From: Alviniconcha marisindica | Lineage: Eukaryota; Mollusca; Gastropoda; Provannidae | Direction of reading: 5' to 3' | DNA: 64,000 nt | Assembly: GCA_018857735.1 (NCBI GenBank) | Contig: JABMCL010002254.1 | Location: forward strand, 62,001 to 126,000 | Part shown: piece after piece, positions 59,935-64,000 of the stretch | Position numbering within the stretch: position 1 is the first letter of the stretch | Layout of the letters: every line of letters begins with the position of its first letter | Made by a program: the position numbers and the translations under genes | Notes under the pieces: model-generated | Seen by the model: only the letters and a program-made list of their open reading frames with translations | What the model was told of the DNA's origin: nothing | Databases searched by the model: none

Positions 59935-60500
59935 GACACATGCATGCACACATGTGCTGACACGCATGCATGCATACACACATGTGCTGACACGCATGCA
60001 TGCATACACACATGTGCTGACACGCATGCATGCATACACACATGTGCTGACACGCATGCATGCATACACACATGTGCTGACACGCATGCATGCATACACA
60101 CAGTGCTGACACGCATGCATGCATACACACACGTGCTGACACGCATGCATGCATACACACACGTGCTGACACGCATGCATGCATACACACACGTGCTGAC
60201 ACGCATGCATGCATACACACACGTGCTGACACGCATGCATGCATACACACACGTGCTGACACGCATGCATGCATACACACACGTGCTGACACGCATGCAT
60301 GCATACACACACGTGCTGACACGCATGCATGCATACACACACGTGCTGACACGCATGCATGCATACACACACGTGCTGACACGCATGCATGCATACACAC
60401 ACGTGCTGACACGCATGCATGCATACACACACGTGCTGACACGCATGCATGCATACACACACGTGCTGACACGCATGCATGCATACACACATGGACACAT
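59935..60500. repeat. 30-bp minisatellite after CHP1 exon 6
   Basis: About 18 units of CACACGTGCTGACACGCATG then CATGCATACA. All six frames stay open because the unit is a multiple of three without stops. Almost strictly alternating purine and pyrimidine. Confidence 0.98.
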
Positions 60501-60959
60501 GCGCTCATGCAACAGTAGGAGAGACGGGCAGTTTGAGACAGAATTGCCTTTTGACTTATATTGAAGCTTGAGCAATGATGCTCAGTTTAAGCCAGATGTA
60601 AACAAAACTTTAATCACTTTCTACAAAAACAAACTTAAAAAGTCTGTCAGATTAAGAGACCTACACTGTCAGGGTTTACACGTGCTTGCAGAGTCATTTT
60701 AAGTCTTGGGAATTTGGTCTTTAGATTGGGCAGTAGGTCCATACCAATAGCACTTGTATTCACCATGCGTGTGGACAGCTAATCACAGGCTCTTTTAAAT
60801 CTTTGCATTTGCCAATCAGAAGGAAAAGAAACAAGGGACAGAAAGTGAAAATAACATCACAGAACTCACTGGCTTACATCTGTGATGGCTCAGTAACTCA
60901 GATAGTAAATTATGTAATGTGCTACCTCAGTTAGACTTAGTGAGTTATGTATATTATCA
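60501..60959. other. CHP1 intron 6, nothing recognised
   Basis: No coding exon or repeat identified; the last CHP1 exon is not here. Confidence 0.4.
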
Positions 60960-61250
60960 TTATGTGACCCTCTACCACAAAACCAGTTTTAGTCACAGCT
61001 GTCAGCCAGCCCTAGGGACAGAAATAGCCACTGGGTGTCGATTTGGGTGATTTTCATTTTTGGCAGAATTATGTTCTTAAGATCGTAAATTATCAAGTAG
61101 TTACATTTTCCTTTAGAAGTGGCATTTAAATTGTTAAAAACTGGGTTTAATACTCCAACCCTGGAGTAAAGGATGCTAACGTTATGCGAAATGACCGCCG
61201 TTTGGCTGAATAAAATGTATTTGTACCCATAAAGAACCCCAGTATGTGCA
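60960..61250. repeat. Possible dispersed repeat
   Basis: TATGTGACCCTCTACCACAA opening and a TTTGGGTGATTTTCATTTTT stretch look repeat-like, but no second copy occurs in the window. Low confidence. Confidence 0.3.
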
Positions 61251-62639
61251 GAGTCCAGGCGAGATCAAGAAGAGAGAGGTGAGCTGGACTCTCAGGAAGA
61301 AGTTAGACTTTCATTCGCAGGTCCAGGTGAGATCAGGAGGAGGGCGGTGGTGAGAGACCCTCAAGAGAGATCAGTAGCAGGGAGGTGGAGCTGGGCTCAG
61401 AAAGTTAGACTTGTCTTTTGCTTCAGTTGTTCCTCAACACCTGTGCTACGGACATCGTCCTTGTGACTCTGCTTTGCACGGCAGTTAAAACAGCTACATT
61501 GTGTAGTACACTAACTGCTATGCTATGGTGAGGTCCCCACTGCCTTAACATAGCTGTTGCTGTGGCGGTCGTCCACAGCCTCCTCGGTCTTTCCGGGTTG
61601 GAGCGCATGGTTGAGCCACTCACTCTTTCTCCCCTTCCCCTTGTCCCTGTCCCTGATAAGCCACCTCGCAACATGTTTACTCACTTACCCCAGTATGTGG
61701 TACATCTCTGTCCAGTTTATTACCATGAAAAAATTCTGGAAGTTTAGCTAACTCTAAATCCCCCATTGCTAAGGAAAATGTACAAAATCTTCCAGGGCTG
61801 TTTCTCAAAATGGCCCTCATAACACTTAGTAACTTTAAATAGCCACAGCTTCAATAATTCTTTTTCTGCAGTCTTTAATTAATACCAAAGTAATCAGCAG
61901 GGGCTGCAGTTTTCAAAATTATACACATCTCAAAATATCCAAAATGTGATGCAAGATTGATTGGGGGGTGGGTAGGGGTGGACCACATGTGCTACCTCAA
62001 ATAGAGCTATATGTGTGCTAGCACAAATAGAGCTACATGTATACTACCTACGCTTCCAACAGGACACAGTCTGTGTGTTTAACTGAGAGTAAAACCAAGA
62101 CAGTGCTCTGCATGTTCAAGAATTGTGGTCCACTGCTTCTGAACATGATCACATCAAAAGACATGAAAAGAAGTATAGAATAAAAAGAGTGTAGTCTTCT
62201 TGAAACTGTGGACATAAAAGTTGAGTAATTCTTGTTAATTTGTTTAAATTTCAGCTTTCAATGAATTGATGGAAATATTTAGTTAAATAAGGCTGCTTTT
62301 GTTCAAATTGCCATTTTAGTAAAGAAGGGGGACAACTCATCATGCTATTTCACTTTAGTATAGCTCAGGAAGTGCATGGTAGAAATGCACAGTACATATA
62401 GCCATGATTCAGTTTGATCCATAAAACATCCCACTCCCATGTATGCCCCCTCAACCACCCATTTTCTTGCTTCTTGTTTTGTTCCTGTCATATGAATGGT
62501 GGGGAAGTTCCCATGATTTAAATTATAAGGATTTGGTTGTGTAAAATAAAGGAGTTGGCTGTGCAATTCAAGTTACTTGGTTGTGTAAGCCAAAGCAGGC
62601 CACCTTTAGGTTCCCACATCATGCCTCAAGACTGGTGGA
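61251..62639. other. CHP1 intron 6, unassigned
   Basis: Short direct repeats CCAGG(C/T)GAGATCA(A/G)GA near 61258 and 61323. Nothing else recognised. Confidence 0.4.
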
Positions 62640-63910
62640 GCGCTTACAAGACAGCTGTTGGGGCAGGTAAAGACAGCTGTTGGGGCATGTAGAGCACCTG
62701 TTGGGGCAGGTAAAGACAGCTGTTGGGGCATGTAGAGCACCTGTTGGGGCAGGTAAAGACAGCTGTTGGGGCATGTAGAGTACCTGTTGGGGCAGGTAAA
62801 GACAGCTGTTGGGGCATGTAGAGCACCTGTTGGGGCAGGTAAAGACAGCTGTTGGGGCATGTAGAGTACCTGTTGGGGCAGGTCAAGACAGCTGCCAGGC
62901 CACATAGAGCACATATTGGGGCAGGTCAAGACAGCTGTTGGGGCATGTAGAGTACCTGTTGGGGCAGGTCAAGACAGCTGTTGAGGGGCCTGTGGAACAC
63001 CTATTGGGGCAGTCAAGACAGCTGTTGGGGCCTGTGGAACACCTATTGGGGCAGGTCAAGACAACTGTTGGGGCCTGTGGAACACCTATTGGAGCAGGTC
63101 AAGACATCTTTTGGGGGAATGTAGAAGCACCTGTTGGGGCAGATCAAGACAGCTGTCTGGGCATGTAGAGCACTATCAGGGCAGGTCATGACACCTATTG
63201 CAGCAGGTAGAACACCTGTTGGGAAAGATCAAGACACTTACTGGGGCGGGCCAAGACACCTGTCAGGGCAGGCCAAGGCATTATTAGGGCAGGTCAAGAC
63301 ACCTGTCAGGGCAGGTCAAGACACCTGTCAGGGCAGGCCAAGACACTGTCAGGGCAGGTCAAGACACCTATCAGGGCAGGTCAAGACACCTGTCAGGGAA
63401 GGTCAAGACATCAGGGCAGGCCAAGACAGTATCAGGGCAGGTCAAGACACCTGTCAGGGCAGGTCAAGACATTATCAGGGCAGGTCAAGACATTATCAGG
63501 GCAGGTCAAAACACCTGTCAGGGCAGGTCAAGACAGTATCAGGGCAGGCCAAGACAGGGCAGGTCAAGACACCTATTTGGGCAGGCCAAGACATTATTAG
63601 GGCAGGTCAAGACACCTATTTGGGCAGGCCAAGACATTATTAGGGCAGGTCAAGACACCTATTTGGGCAGGCCAAGACATTATTAGGGCAGGTCAAGACA
63701 CCTATTTGGGCAGGCCAAGACATTATTAGGGCAGATCAAGACATTATTAGGGCAGGCCAAGACGTTATTAGGGCAGGTCAAGACACCTATTTGGGCAGGC
63801 CAAGACATTATTAGGGCAGATCAAGACATTATTGGGGCAGGTCAAGACACCTGTTTGCGCAGGCCAAGACATCAGGGCAAGTCAAGGTACATATTAGGGC
63901 AAGTCAATAC
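62640..63910. repeat. Evolving 46-bp to 20-23-bp minisatellite
   Basis: Left part: about ten units of AAGACAGCTGTTGGGGCATG, TAGAGCACCTGTTGGGGCAG. Right part from about 63180: shorter GGGCAGGTCAAGACACCTGT and GGGCAGGCCAAGACATTATT units, about 30 copies. The shared GGGGCAGGTCAAGACA core shows that one derives from the other. Confidence 0.96.
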
Positions 63911-64000
63911 AAAATAACTCTCATCTGCTTCCACATTGTCTCTGGTACAGATCCTCCATATTTTTCTGAGTTGCTTCATCTCTACCTCCTCGCTCTCTTC

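Overview
The window is nuclear DNA from an invertebrate animal, most likely a lophotrochozoan and probably a gastropod mollusc. It carries three split metazoan genes with GT-AG introns, many decayed non-LTR retrotransposons with animal-type reverse transcriptase and RNase H, tRNA-derived SINEs, long CA/GT microsatellites and an exceptional density of minisatellites. The gastropod assignment is inferred from the repeat style and gene divergence and was not tested.

Genes. (1) GNPNAT1 (glucosamine 6-phosphate N-acetyltransferase), + strand, five coding exons between 2980 and 15652; the start exon was not found. (2) NDUFAF1 (mitochondrial complex I assembly factor, CIA30 family), - strand, complete in three exons, from ATG at 41898 to stop at 31663. 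(3) CHP1 (calcineurin B homologous EF-hand protein), + strand, six exons from ATG at 45459 to 59884; the last exon lies beyond the window. GNPNAT1 and NDUFAF1 are convergent, about 16 kb apart. NDUFAF1 and CHP1 are divergent, with 3.6 kb between start codons.

Layout. 1-2.9 kb: a LINE remnant, an unclassified dispersed repeat in inverted copies and a recurring G5AA-type motif. 3-15.7 kb: GNPNAT1 with a 30-bp array, an 82-bp array and an antisense LINE in its introns. 15.7-31.6 kb: intergenic, with a TA-flanked MITE, several minisatellites, four LINE pieces, two copies of a foldback MITE and a 74-77-bp array behind NDUFAF1. 31.7-41.9 kb: NDUFAF1, whose introns carry degenerate tandem copies of its own exon ends together with their 5' splice sites, plus four LINE pieces. 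42-45.4 kb: the divergent intergenic region, with a GC-rich 41-bp array and a SINE. 45.5-64 kb: CHP1, with antisense LINE pieces in intron 1, an alternating-orientation 46-bp array against exon 2, further arrays, a pair of opposed SINE copies in intron 5, and 30-bp and 20-46-bp arrays in intron 6.

The three genes act in separate processes: UDP-GlcNAc synthesis, complex I assembly, and Ca2+-dependent regulation of exchangers and phosphatase. No operon-like cooperation is implied. The most distinctive property is local tandem amplification of very different source sequences (exon ends, intron acceptor regions, LINE coding sequence). By hand tally it covers roughly 13 kb, about a fifth of the window. 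Most long open frames seen outside the three genes are by-products of these arrays.
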